From Chrysomallon squamiferum (Eukaryota > Mollusca > Gastropoda > Neomphalida > Peltospiridae): 64,000 nucleotides of DNA. Every line of letters starts with the position of its first letter. Position 1 is the stretch's first letter. The stretch covers positions 15,338,810-15,402,809 of the forward strand of contig CM022673.1 of NCBI GenBank assembly GCA_012295275.1, given 5' to 3'. This document shows positions 13,090 through 24,160 of this stretch, in pieces. The notes under the pieces are model-generated. The model did not search any database. It saw only the letters and a list, made by a program, of their open reading frames with translations, and had not been told where the DNA came from. Both the position numbers and the translations under genes were made by a program.

Positions 13090-13421
13090 CAACAACAACT
13101 GTCAATCTAAAACTTTTATGATTTGAAATAAATGTTTAATTCACAAATATTTCATTCTCAGATCTCGAATGCTACTTTAAAGTTGAAAATCGGATTGTGT
13201 ACGTTGGATCAATAAATACGTCAAAAAATGGGTATATCTGTCAAGAATGGTTCAAATATTATCCTCACAAACACGACTATATTCAGGCTGCAAGCGTCAG
13301 TACTGACCGGAAAGGACTGGTTAAAAACTTCTGTCGCGATCCATCTCACGATGGTTACCTGTGGTGCTACACCACCAATCCCAGTGTACGGTGGGACAAA
13401 TGTGATGTTCCTGCTTGTTAA
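7500..13421 (+). CDS. Gene K1: secreted five-kringle protein, six coding exons
   Basis: Coding exons are 7500-7578, 9179-9442, 10600-10857, 11120-11371, 11861-12121 and 13162-13421. They join to 1374 bases, a predicted 457-residue protein: a signal peptide of about 20 residues, then five kringles A-B-C-D-E. All junctions are phase 1, each with AG acceptor and GT donor. Each kringle keeps six cysteines and the CRDP...WC core. The chain stops at TAA directly after the last cysteine of kringle E. No protease or other domain is seen, so it is a kringle-only secreted protein; kringles usually bind proteins or lysine-like ligands. The Asp-x-Asp of lysine-binding plasminogen kringles is not kept (CRDPDGTG or CRDPSxxG instead). 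A MITE and a 66 bp palindrome lie in intron 1. An upstream non-coding exon is implied by the acceptor at the ATG. Confidence 0.85.
7579..8783. other. K1 intron 1, 5' part, microsatellite-rich
   Basis: No coding signal. It holds AAAT-type repeats at about 7601-7680 and 7784-7818, a GATA run at 7734-7756, (GT)n at 8007-8029, a 66 bp palindrome at 8053-8118, and AAC/AAT repeats at 8622-8725. Confidence 0.7.
8053..8118. repeat. 66 bp near-perfect palindrome
   Basis: Two 33-base arms with no spacer, starting TTTTACATAAAT and meeting at CATATA|TATATG. One mismatch is visible (T/G, 13th base of each arm). As RNA it would fold into a long hairpin. It is not present in the same intron of K3. Confidence 0.9.
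8784..9094. mobile_element. pogo/Tigger-like MITE
   Basis: Terminal inverted repeats of about 19 bases (GGTACTGGACCAATTATC) stand at both ends. The element is about 311 bases long and flanked by TA at 8782-8783 and 9095-9096, as expected for Tc1/mariner-superfamily insertions. The interior is much richer in GC than the surroundings and encodes no transposase. It ends about 85 bases before exon A of K1. Confidence 0.85.
9179..9442 (+). CDS. K1 exon 2: kringle A
   Basis: 264 bases, 88 codons, phase 1 to phase 1. Six cysteines in the order HCYD, IECQRW, NYCRDP, FPWCFT, DRCGIS, SPCQ. An earlier AG at 9158-9159 would bring a stop into frame, so the acceptor TTTCTTAG at 9171-9178 is chosen. Confidence 0.9.
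9496..9531. repeat. (GT)n microsatellite
   Basis: GT run soon after exon A; a poly-A run follows at 9667-9706. Confidence 0.95.
10600..10857 (+). CDS. K1 exon 3: kringle B
   Basis: 258 bases, 86 codons, phase 1-1. Cysteines: VQCYY, SVCQRW, NYCRDP, VPWCFS, LSCVI, ARCKG. It differs from exon B of K2 at seven bases, six of which change the amino acid. Confidence 0.92.
11120..11371 (+). CDS. K1 exon 4: kringle C
   Basis: 252 bases, 84 codons, phase 1-1. Cysteines: DCFI, LKCQAW, NFCRDP, EPWCYT, EACGVM, MPCPG. It is followed by a (TTTA)n run at about 11383-11432. It differs from C of K2 at 11 amino-acid-changing sites and one silent site. Confidence 0.92.
11383..11432. repeat. (TTTA)n microsatellite
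   Basis: A tetranucleotide run just after exon C; the same repeat stands after exon C of K2 (about 22576-22608). Confidence 0.95.
11861..12121 (+). CDS. K1 exon 5: kringle D
   Basis: 261 bases, 87 codons, phase 1-1. It starts ETDCYTKMNNTILY, with an N-N-T glycosylation sequon. It ends in TTDPKKRWDKCAVPACIG, close to the TTDP..RW..C motif of plasminogen kringles. The donor GTTTGT is the weak type also used by D of K2 and K3. Confidence 0.9.
12122..13161. other. K1 intron D-E
   Basis: No coding signal. ACT/AAT repeats at about 12630-12676 and long AAT/AAC repeats at about 13000-13100. Similar trinucleotide repeats stand at the same place before E in K2, K3 and K4. Confidence 0.7.
13162..13421 (+). 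CDS. K1 exon 6: kringle E with stop
   Basis: 260 bases including TAA at 13419-13421. Cysteines: LECYF, YICQEW, NFCRDP, LWCYT, DKCDV, PAC-stop. K2 and K3 read PACPG at this point followed by a donor GT. In K1 the bases are TGTTAAGA, so the donor is lost and the chain ends at the final cysteine. Confidence 0.88.
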
Positions 13422-13554
13422 GATTTGTTTATTATTTTACCATTTCATTTGTTTACTTATTTTCATGTTGGGTTTTACAAATTCTGTGTATGAAATTAGT
13501 TTGTTATTCATACCTTTCCCTTGTTGTGATAAAGATCTTTTCTCGATGATGATT

Positions 13555-13592
<38 letters not shown>

Positions 13593-14190
13593 TCATTATG
13601 ACTTTAACGATATTAAACGATCCTTTTGTTTTCGTTTCTTCCTTCCTTTCTTTCTTTCTTTCATTCTTTCGTTCTTACTTTATCATACATTTTTATGAAT
13701 TTGAAACGATACATATTTCAGAAAAAAGAACTGATAACTGGTAAACTAACTTCGTACTATAATAATTTACTTTAGCGTAGATTTGTATTTTTGTTTCTAT
13801 CCGTGTTATTAAAAATATCGGAAATGATTAGAAAATTGTCATTTGTGCAAGATTCTTACGTTTAATGCATATAGCAGCACAATATCGGTCTATCAGTATC
13901 TCATCGTTGTCTGTCATTTCATCTGTCTGTCTATCCACATGTATCCGTCAGTATTTTTGTCTATACTAATGTTAATTTATTATGTGTGTTTATTTTTTTG
14001 CTGTTTTAATTTTTTTATTTGTTTTTTTTTTTTTTTTTTTTTTGTCTTCAATAATTATCGTTTAAGAAGAGGAAAATTAGAAATTATACTAGAAATGAGT
14101 TGAAGGATTAAAGAAAACATTTAAGTACACCAAAGTTTTGCAAAAAATAAATTTGAATTACTACCGAATAAATAACATTTACACTCAAAT
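13422..14190 (+). terminator. Candidate K1 3' UTR with poly(A) signals
   Basis: The sequence after E is shared with the other units, including the GAATTTGAAACGATACATAT block at about 13689 and an AAGAGGAAAATTAGAAATTATA block at about 14065. AATAAA motifs lie at 14146-14151 and 14167-14172. Conservation into this region supports transcribed 3' sequence. It also holds an (AAT)n run at 13556-13591. Confidence 0.4.
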
Positions 14191-14404
14191 ATCTAACACA
14201 AAATTGGTTAATACACTTTAATAGCTGAACCATTTAGAACGTCTGTTTTATTGTCATTCACTTGCTCTCCAAGAATCACGTAACACATCAAAATTCTAAC
14301 ATTTATTTGAAGTAAAAAACAAGAAAAAACAAAAAAATATATAATAAATTGAAATGAAAAAATAAACTTCACTGTCATTATTATTAGTTTTACATATATT
14401 TATA

Positions 14405-15042
14405 TGGAGTGGTACCTTGACAGAAGAGTGCTCTAACTTACGAGTTTTCCGATTTACGAGCACGTGCCCTGTCGATTATTTGCTTTGAGTTGCGAGCCAA
14501 ATCCGAGTTGAGAGCGAGCTTCAGATACGCCGCCGTTGTTGCCGAATAACACAACATCCGCCCAACATCCGCGTTTCAGTCGTTTGCATCACATTTGACC
14601 TCGCTTTTTATGCAGTATTTTGCCTGAGAAAGTGAGTGCAAAGGACAGTGTTGAGAAGAAGAAGCGGATTATGTCCATTGAATTAAGGCATGCAATTATA
14701 GAAAAATATAAGTGAGGTGTGCGTGTAGTCAACATACCTAGGCAGTACGAGCGGAGTACTTTTAGGATATGTGCCATCCTGAAGTAGAAGGAGTCGACAA
14801 AGGCTATAACTCTGTGCACTAAAAGATGGAAAAATCCTAACCCTGTACACTTTATAAAACCAGTTTATTTCTTTACATTCTCCTTTATTTTGTTTTTATA
14901 CAATATTTTGTCATTTATACATACATTTGTCTTATTTAAAAGCATGTTATAAAAAATTCGTTTTTTTTTTTGGGGGGACTGGAACGGATTAATAGTATTT
15001 CAATTAATTTCATTTGATATACTAGCAAATTGAGTTACAAAA
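14405..15042. mobile_element. Truncated Tigger element with transposase N-terminus
   Basis: The 5' end AGTGGTACCTTGACAG... with lines of (T/C)TTACGAG is the Tigger-type terminal repeat. At about 14640-14790 a + strand reading gives IMSIELRHAIIEKY, a broken stretch and RSTFRICAILK, resembling the psq/CENP-B-type helix-turn-helix of Tigger/jerky transposases, with stops. From about 14820 it matches the 3' half of the MITE at 21788. The right-hand terminal repeat is mostly missing. Confidence 0.75.
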
Positions 15043-15513
15043 TATATCCCGAACGCATTTATCGTTGTATGACCTGCTTTTCTTTTTGTTATTAATATAA
15101 TTAATCATTTTTTTTTTTTTTTTTTTTTTAGTAAACCTACCAAAGAGTGTATGAAAACTAAACTGATTATTATACAAAAATAATAATGAAGATAAGAAGT
15201 AGAGCATAAATTTAAATGATATCTTAAAATATTAATACAAAATAAATAAATAACAACGACTACAAAAATAATACGAGAAGAAAAACAACGTCAATAATAA
15301 ATAAAATAGTCTGTTCTTTATAGCACTGATGAGAATACTACATAAAATATAAAAGATATTTGCCGCTTAATTTAGTTATGTTAACGTACGTGGTATCTAA
15401 AACTATAATATGCATAATGTATTTGACTCTATTGTCTTTTCGAAGAAAAAAAAAAGAATAAAAAGCAAGAAAATAAAAGTATTTTTGATGTGCTCGGGTT
15501 TATGTAATGGTTA

Positions 15514-15549
<36 letters not shown>

Positions 15550-16014
15550 ATATATGAAAAAAAGAAAGAAGATAAATGAATAAAAAATTAAAAACAAACA
15601 TGAATATAAAAATCCGGCGACATTGCAAGCATAATTTATTACCTTTTCTTTGGTGACACAACACATTCTATTGTTAAGATAAAATAATAGAAAGAATGAT
15701 TCAGTTAAATAAATAAAGTACAATTTCGAAAATGCAAATATCATTGTACAGAATCTGTCAGTTGAGTTGAAAATAAGAAGAATAATAGTCTCATTTCAAA
15801 ATAATTATTATCCAGATGACTGGAAATATATAAAAATAATAGTTTTGATATGTTTTCTTTCATTTCTTTCCTTAATAAAATAGTTTGTTCTTTCCCGCTT
15901 AATTTAGCTATGCTAATGTACAAGGTATCTAATATAATCTGTTTGATTCCATACTCATCTCACAAAAAAAGAGGAAATAATAATAATAACAAAAACAACA
16001 ACAGCATCATCATC

Positions 16015-16097
<83 letters not shown>

Positions 16098-16472
16098 AAA
16101 CATAATGTGTTTTAAAAAATAAATAAATAAATAAAAAATAAATAAATAATTAAACAAAGTCATTTCAGGAAAGGATGCGATATTTTTGACACACCCAAAT
16201 ACATAAATACGTAATCGCTAATAAATAAAATAATAATAAAAAATAAAATGAAATAAAAAACCAAACATGAGGACATAAAAATAAACATGAACATAAAAAT
16301 CCAGCCACATTGTATGAATAATATTTATTTTGTCCTGTTCAAAAATAGTAAGTGTTAAAATAAAGATTAAAATACAAAAATAGAAATAATGATTCAGTTA
16401 AATAAATAAAGTACAATTTCAGAACAGGCAGGTACCAATGTATAGTATCTATCAGAAGAAAATAAGACAGAC

Positions 16473-16478
<6 letters not shown>
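15043..16478. other. K1-K2 spacer, first part
   Basis: No gene. AAAT repeats at about 15516-15552 and AAC/AAT repeats at 16016-16096. Blocks are shared with 38600-39170 (for example TTTTCTTTCATTTCTTTCC and GACACACCCAAATAC). Confidence 0.5.

Positions 16479-16564
<86 letters not shown>
16479..16564. repeat. (AG)n microsatellite
   Basis: AG run of about 85 bases abutting an inverted kringle fragment. Confidence 0.97.
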
Positions 16565-16567
<3 letters not shown>

Positions 16568-16672
16568 AGACAACGAGTAATTCCACAAGTGTCGCTTTTG
16601 TATCCGGACTTGTATTTTTTAAAGTAGTCAGGGACACGACAGTAATTTAAAGTTTTACACACGAAACTGCAA
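16565..16672 (-). pseudogene. Inverted kringle fragment (type F), copy 2
   Basis: The - strand reads CKTLNYCRVPDYF, then KSDTCGITRCL, and then the (CT)n tract. It has the YCRxP and CGIxRC motifs of a kringle C-terminal half. The PWC element between them is absent. No start or complete kringle is present. Confidence 0.7.
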
Positions 16673-18239
16673 TTTGAATGTAATCGAATATGTTTGAAAA
16701 AAGTACTCGTTGATTTAAATCAACATCACAATATATATTGAACAAAAACAAATTACAGTGATGCGGGTTTATAAATGGTCTACAGTTGTTTTACAGTGAC
16801 AAAAATGCTGGTGACAAAGGTCACTTTAAAATAAATGAATGATTAATGCGTCGTTATTCAGGGTATGTTTATCAAGTAGCAGCTTTTATCTTTGAAGACG
16901 TCTAATATTCTTAAATAAGAGCGAAAGGTTTTCATTTCTTGGTTTTCTTTGTTTCCCTTATTTGTATCTTCCTTTTTAAAATAGTTATGTTTGTATTTTT
17001 CTTTACAAAATTATTATTATTTATTTCATTTATCAATTAAATATATACTCTATATGTGTGCATTGAATTATCTGCACATGTGCATGTTATGATTGTATGT
17101 ATGGCGTTAGTCAATGATCCACACAGATATAATGCGTGTGCATGTTTGTATGTTTCAGAATGTTCATATACATCTTATTAAAACAGAATATTAAAGTTAA
17201 TAGTGGGAGGAAAAGAAACATTTAACAGCCCCATTCGTACCTCTGATTATAGAAAAAAAACTTCAGTCATGATACTGAAAAATATTGTGTTTTACACTAT
17301 AGGTAAATGTCCTAGGAAAGGAGAGGTATTCTTTTAAATCTTGTTAACTATATTCCTGTCGTAATTAAGTTATACTGGAATGCAGCTTTCACATCAAACA
17401 GTCAGTTGTTTCCAATAAATAAGGTATTTTGATATTTACTGATAGACACCATCACAATAACATCGAATTTATTTAAGAAACTAAATATTAATAATGTAGT
17501 AAATTTTAAATGTAATAGAATTTTTCTACTTCTGACAGATTTCTAATAATTATTATGATTATCTAAAATGTTTATTTTAATGTTCCTTAAATATTCACAA
17601 CAGATTGTGTACGTTGGCGGTAGCATTTGACCGTGAACGGTGTGGTCGTACCACACCTCAATTTAGTTCATATATAATATTAGCAAAGTCTTCATTACTG
17701 AAAGCATGGTTCTATGTGAAACAGCTCTGTGATAGAAATCATTTTATATAGTAACACTCACAGATAAACATTGCAGTTGATATTAGTATAAGAAACAAAA
17801 AAAAGCAAGAAAACAAACAAACAAACAAATAAATTAAATAAATAAATAAGAAATAAAAAATAATAACATAATAAAATAAAATTTAAGATTAAATAACCCA
17901 AAGCAATCAAGATCAGTGGAATTAAATTCTCGATTGTTTTGTTTATTAATGACGTTTATTTGTTCGTCCCCCGAGAACTGCTACCAACGACAATTTCTCC
18001 CTGGACAACTGTACTCCATTTGTTCTTCCAATAATGATTTTCAAGCATAACCAGATATATATATGTATAAGGACCGGTTTTTTAATATATCAAAAATAAC
18101 AGACAACATATAAATCAAATTCAGAGTAGTATGTCCGTGGTCCTCTAGTAAAGCTTTGTATAGCGACAGTTCATTCATAAGTACGGGTTAAACTATGGCT
18201 GTGTATACTAACGCACTTCTTACAAGAGTTAATTCACAC
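16673..18239. other. K1-K2 spacer, middle part
   Basis: No gene. Blocks are repeated in the other spacers (16790-16930, 17140-17300, 17380-17700). Confidence 0.5.
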
Positions 18240-18875
18240 TTTTATGTTGTGTTCCACTCAGATATTCCAGTACGTGTCGGTTTTCACGCTGTCTGACCAG
18301 TCTCACGGAACGCAATGAAGGCTGTTATTTCCAGTTCATTCAGTGCTTGTTCTCGCTTTAAAATGTCTATCAGCTTCCAGAAATTCAAATGGTAGGCAGA
18401 AATGTTTGACTGCCATCCTTTCATGAAGACGTTGGTCCGCGGCAAATTATTTTCTACTCGCTGATGCATGTTCCACATTTCAACATTGCAAGTGAATCAC
18501 ATCTGCGACCAGCTCTGCCATACTGGTCATCATAAGATTCTGATAGTGCTTCATAAGCGGCCGTAAGTTATCCACTGAAACGAAAGCAATTGCAGCTATC
18601 TGGTGGATCAGTAATGCAAACTTTTTTTCAATACTGTAATGAACTGGCAGAATACTGTTGAACCTGGCGCCAGATATATTGGTTCAGATGAAAGAAGCAC
18701 AGTTTAGCTGTACAGCGTGTTGCCTTCTTCATTCACACTCGTAAGAAATCACTCCACTACTGGGTTCCTTCTGTCGGACATACACATAGTTTTTTGAAGG
18801 CAAGTTTTGGATGACCATGCTCTGATTCAGTGAACTCTAACTCATAGATGATAATATTTTTGCTGCAAGACATGA
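18240..18875 (-). mobile_element. MULE transposase fragment with FLYWCH remnant
   Basis: On the - strand, starting at ATG 18873, a broken reading gives a FLYWCH-like start (HGHPKLAFKKLCVCPT, then RCTAKL). It continues with segments resembling the C-terminal part of FLYWCH-associated Mutator-like transposases (IWRQVQ; IHQIAAIAFVSVDNL; MWNMHQRVENNLPRT; NFWKLIDILKREQALNELEI). Several stops and frameshifts separate them. It lacks the catalytic DDE core and is dead. Family assignment is from recognised motifs only. Confidence 0.65.
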
Positions 18876-19154
18876 TCTTATATATTGTTTCACTCATCTT
18901 AGTTATCGTTTATTTGTCAAATTAAATCATTTTAGAAAAGAAGAAAAAGTCTCATAAACTCTGCCATAAAATATATTTGGAAAGATGAAGTAGTTTTTGC
19001 TATCTGAAATTTCATTTTTTTGTATTTTGTATTTTCTATTTTTATCAAAAATCGTGTACGTATACATACAGTTCGTCATTTATCAATGAATAATAATAAT
19101 AGTACTAATAATAAAAACGACATCTGGGTTTTATATTGTTGATGAATATCTCTG

Positions 19155-19234
19155 GGACCGTCACGTATACTCAATTCATTCTACGGCTCTTGAAATAGTA
19201 TATATTTACAAATATTTATATTCTTTATTTTTAA

Positions 19235-19310
<76 letters not shown>

Positions 19311-19440
19311 AGTATGCATGTATGTATGTATGTATGCATATGCATATCTTCTTTTTTTATCTTTTAAAGTAAATTTTAGTACTGCACTGATACAAAAAAT
19401 GTTAATTTGAAGGATTGTTTTCTGAACGGAAATTGTTAGT
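19155..19440 (+). promoter_or_regulatory. Conserved block upstream of K2, split by (TA)n insertion
   Basis: It corresponds to the block at 6983-7110. The left part (ACCGTCACGTATACTCAATT to TAGTATATATTTACAAA) ends at about 19212 and the right part (TTGAAGGATTGTTTTCTGAACGG) begins at about 19407. Between them stand a (TA)n run at 19240-19307 and other sequence. If this is the promoter, K2 spacing differs strongly from K1. Confidence 0.35.
19240..19307. repeat. (TA)n microsatellite
   Basis: An AT dinucleotide run of about 68 bases inside the conserved upstream block. Confidence 0.97.
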
Positions 19441-19660
19441 ACTTTTCAACTGATGATTTCTAATAATATGATTTTTGTTTATCTGGATCATTTAATTGTT
19501 TGTTTTTGTATTTGTTGTTTGATTTTATGTTTGGTTGTTTGTTTATTAATTTATTTATGTATTTATTTATTTATTTTTGTTCAAAGCTATTTTACATTGT
19601 ATCGATGAGTAGAATTTATGCCAGAAACACACAATAGAAATTGTGCCTTTTATTTTGCAG

Positions 19661-19739
19661 ATGACTTTTTCGTGTGTGAATTTGATTTTTGTATTAAGGT
19701 GGATACTCAGGGTTTCTGGTTCAGACACTGGTGAGAAAG
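19661..19739 (+). CDS. K2 exon 1: signal peptide
   Basis: ATG directly follows TTTTATTTTGCAG; 79 bases, phase 1 exit. The core NLIFVLRWILRVSG is hydrophobic with two arginines, so it is a somewhat weaker signal peptide than that of K1. The start is fixed by the shared acceptor-ATG junction. Confidence 0.82.
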
Positions 19740-19784
19740 GTTAGTTATAATTAAATCTCTAACTAACTAAATAAATAAGTAGAT

Positions 19785-19825
<41 letters not shown>

Positions 19826-20565
19826 CTGACTGATTTATTACTTTCAATCATTTAGCATTCATTTATCTTTTGTTTATATTTATTTATTTATTCCCGGAAG
19901 AAAGAATAAATCAGTTGGTAAAAAAATAAAATAAAATAATATAAAATAAATAAATAAATAAAGATTCAACTGAGTACAATCGGATCAATAATACCATTAT
20001 AATTTTCAAAACGAATTTGTGGAGGTAAATGTATTTGAATTTTTAGCTTTATTGTAATCTGTGGTTATGTAATAATTGATTAATTAATTTTTGAAAATCA
20101 AATAAAGATTCTCTAATTTTGTTTAAATAATAAAAAGGAAAATAAAAGAATATAATAAAATGTTCTAAAATTATTTTCAGTATATGCTTAGTTTGCAGAC
20201 ATAAGTTTTCTTTGTTAGGTCTGAATTGTTACGATCTTAAGGATGACTTAACCGCGGTATATACTGGAACTAAAGCAGATACTATAAATGGAATAGAATG
20301 TCAACGATGGGACTCGCAATATCCTCATAAGCATACGTTTACAGGAGATGATCTGTTTCCAGAAAAATCAATATCTGACGCCGCAAACTTCTGTAGAGAC
20401 CCTACACATTCTGGTTTTCCTTGGTGCTTTACTAACAAGCCCAGCATTAGATGGGATAGGTGTGGTATTTCTCCATGTCAAGGTTAGTCTCTTTCTCTCT
20501 TATTTATTGTTCCGAATATAAAACCCGAATATATAACACACACATACACACGTACACACACATAC

Positions 20566-20596
<31 letters not shown>

Positions 20597-23500
20597 GTCT
20601 CTGTCTCTCTCTCTCTCTCCCTCTCTCTCTCTCTCTCACTATCTGTCTGTCTGTCTATCTGTCTATCTCTCTCACTATCTGTCTGTCTGTCTATCTATCT
20701 GTCTATCTATCTATCTATCTATCTATATATATATATATATCCTCGATCGAGGCTATTACCGAGTAGTGACTTACCTTTATTATCACTACAATAAACTCTG
20801 CCACCATTTGGATAATTCACATGCTTAATCACTGACATAAGTAAGAAAGATCCTACATTACGACTTCTATTTTTATCTTTCTTTATTCTCAGTTTTGTAT
20901 TATTTACACAATATATCAGGCATTGTTTCACGAGTGTATAACGGTTGGTAAAGTAGGATGTGGTAGGTTAGTAAAATAGGATTTCTTTCAGATCACATTA
21001 TATATATGTTTTCTTGAAACGGTCATTACAAACGACACTGTTCGCATCACATTTGTATTTGTCGAGCGAACAGGGTTTAGATTATGTAATCACTGCTGTA
21101 CTTTAAATTTCTTCTCTTTCATCCCTGGCTGAAAATATTTGCTATATTGTCACTTTTATTAATCATAAAAGGATTCCGCAAAGAGTTCTTGATATTTCGA
21201 GAAAAGAATGTTCAGCATTATGGTACAGTTTTATCAAAAGATATAATTTTGAAGTATCGGCATTATATTTAAACCATCATTTCGTTGTTCCATCGTAACA
21301 CTTTAAAAAAAAAAAAAAAAAAACTACTTTTATTTACATTGTGATTTTAAACAGTATTTGTTATATTTCTTATTCTTTTCCAGGAGTTGAATGCTATTAT
21401 GCCATGAAGAATCACGCTCTTTATACAGGGAAGAAGAATGTAAATAAAGAAAGTGTTTGCCAGAGATGGGATTCACAGTCACCTCACAAACACAATTTCA
21501 CAAATCCTGGTTTATTTAATGCAAAACGTTTGTCTGATATTGCAAACTACTGTCGTGACCCTGATGGTACAGGTGTTCCTTGGTGTTATTCTGATCATCC
21601 GAAAAAGGGACGCTTACCTTGTTTGATTGCACGCTGTAAAGGTTTATCTACCTATTTATCTATCTATCAATATACATATATCTATAAATATAAATATATG
21701 GTTTTGATGGATCTGTGTGTATATATGTGTGTGTTGTGTGTGTGTGTGTGGTGTGTGTGTGTTGTGTGTGTGTCTGTCTGTGTGTATAGTGCTACCCCGA
21801 GATATGATTGCTCCAACTTATGAATTTTCCGAGTTATGAGCAGCCGCCCGGTCCATGTTTTGCTTTGAGTTGCGATCTGAAATCCGAGTTACGAGCGAGC
21901 TGCAGAAATGCCGCCACTAGTTGGCGGAATGAACCATTCATCTGCTCAGCGTCCATCGTCTCAGTCTAAGCTGCGGACCTCGGCCCCTGAAAAAAATGGA
22001 GAAACCCTAACACTGTACACTTTACAAAAGCAACTTATTTCCTTACATTCTCTTTTATTTTGTTTTTTATACAATATTTTTCATTTATACATACATTTTT
22101 CTTATTTAAAAACACGTCAGTCACAAAAATTCGGGAGATTTTTGCGGGGGCTGGAACGGATTAACAGTATTTAAATTAATTTCACTTGGGAAAACTTGAT
22201 TTGAGGGAGGAGCAATTTGAGTTACGAGCTCGGTCACGGAACGAATTAAACTCGTAAGTCAACGTACGACTGAGTGTGTATATATATATATATATATATA
22301 TTCTTTTTTCAGACTGTTTCCTTATTAAGAATCGCCATGCTTTGTATTATGGAACTAAACATGTTTCTAGCAGCGGACTTATGTGTCAGACGTGGGACAA
22401 TATGGCAGGTCTAAATTATTCATTTTCTGATGACTCGTTTCCAGACCATTCTCGGTCCCGCGCTGAAAACTTCTGTCGTGATCCTGACGGGACAGGTGAG
22501 CCATGGTGCTATACGGGAAGCGTAATTCCTTCACGGGAGACATGTGGCATAATGCCTTGTCCAGGTTATTTATTAGTATTTTATTTATTTATTTATTTAT
22601 TTATTTATTGTAACATATACGCTATCACAGCTTAGAATGTCGATTTACAGTTATTAACTTACTATATGACATTATGATAGCAAAATATTTTTTATAGGAT
22701 ATTTCTGTTTTTGCTTGCATTATGTTGACGGTAATTCAGAAAGAAAAAGAAAAGAAAAAGGAAAAAGAAAGATAATAATATACATTAATTATATAAATAA
22801 TTGTGTATACTTCATCTTCTTCACATTTGTAATATTAGTAATAACCCGTAGTTAAATACAATATTAAATCTATGTTGACAATAAATGAATAAATGAATGA
22901 ATGAATATAGTAATAAATAAGTAAATAAATAAATAATATTATGATAGAGAATTTATTAACGTAAAGGAAAAATCAAACGTTATGAAGATAGCAAACGCAA
23001 TGTTATCAAATGATGTTCTGTTGTTTATTTAAAAAATCTTCACAATTTAAAACATTAAATGAGAAACACTTATTTTTCAGAAACAGACTGTTACACAAAG
23101 ATGAATAATACGATTTTGTACCAAGGTTCTACGTCTGTTACAGCCATGGGGTATCAATGCCAACGGTGGGACAAGGATTTGCCTAATATGAATTATTATA
23201 TTGTAGAAATTAATTATCCTGAAGGATCGATATCGAAATCATCCAACTACTGCCGTGATCCAGGTAACGAAGGTTTTCTGTGGTGTTACACCACTGATCC
23301 TAAAAAAAGATGGGATAAATGTGCCATTCCTGCTTGTAAAGGTTTGTGAATGTTTCGATCGGATGGCGGCGTATTTTTGCTTTATTTGTGCTTTAGAAGA
23401 CAGCAGTGTGATCGATATTCTTTTACTACAGTACATGGTCCACTGCTGATAACGTTTTATTTTCTGATAATAATATTGTTTTCTTTCTTTCTTTTCTACA

Positions 23501-23910
23501 TTTCCGAAAAAAAAAAAAAAAATTATGAAATAAATAAAAATAAATAAATAAAAAACAACAATTGAAGAAACCAAAAGAAGTCCAACAGACTAAATTGCTT
23601 CCTCTAAATTCCCAAACTATTTGTTATATTATATAATATTGCCAATATTGTAAGGAGAATAATATCCATTCAGATGTTAAGCCAGTTATGCCCATACAAA
23701 TAACAAATTATAAAGGAAAATTGTTTTCAAAGGCATAATAAATCATTAATATCCACATCACTAATATCGACTCACTGATATAATTTTTTTTATTAATAAA
23801 GAAAACGGAAGAAAAGAAACTTAATATGAGAAATAAACAAAAGTAAATAAAAGTTACACAATCTTATGCAATATGTTAACTAAACAGTTTATTATTTAGA
23901 TGTATAGAAA

Positions 23911-23960
<50 letters not shown>

Positions 23961-23967
23961 ATACTAA

Positions 23968-23999
<32 letters not shown>

Positions 24000-24084
24000 A
24001 TAATAATAATAATAAGAAGAAGAAGAAGAATAATTTAAAAAGAACACATCCAAAAACACTCAAAAAAAGTCTAATATGAATTTA

Positions 24085-24160
<76 letters not shown>

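Noticed and set aside
15960-16163. Poly-Leu and poly-Asn reading frames in AAC/AAT repeats (also 8586-8798, 12865-13098, 40300-40726)
   Set aside because: Simple trinucleotide repeats; no conserved flanks between units at protein level.
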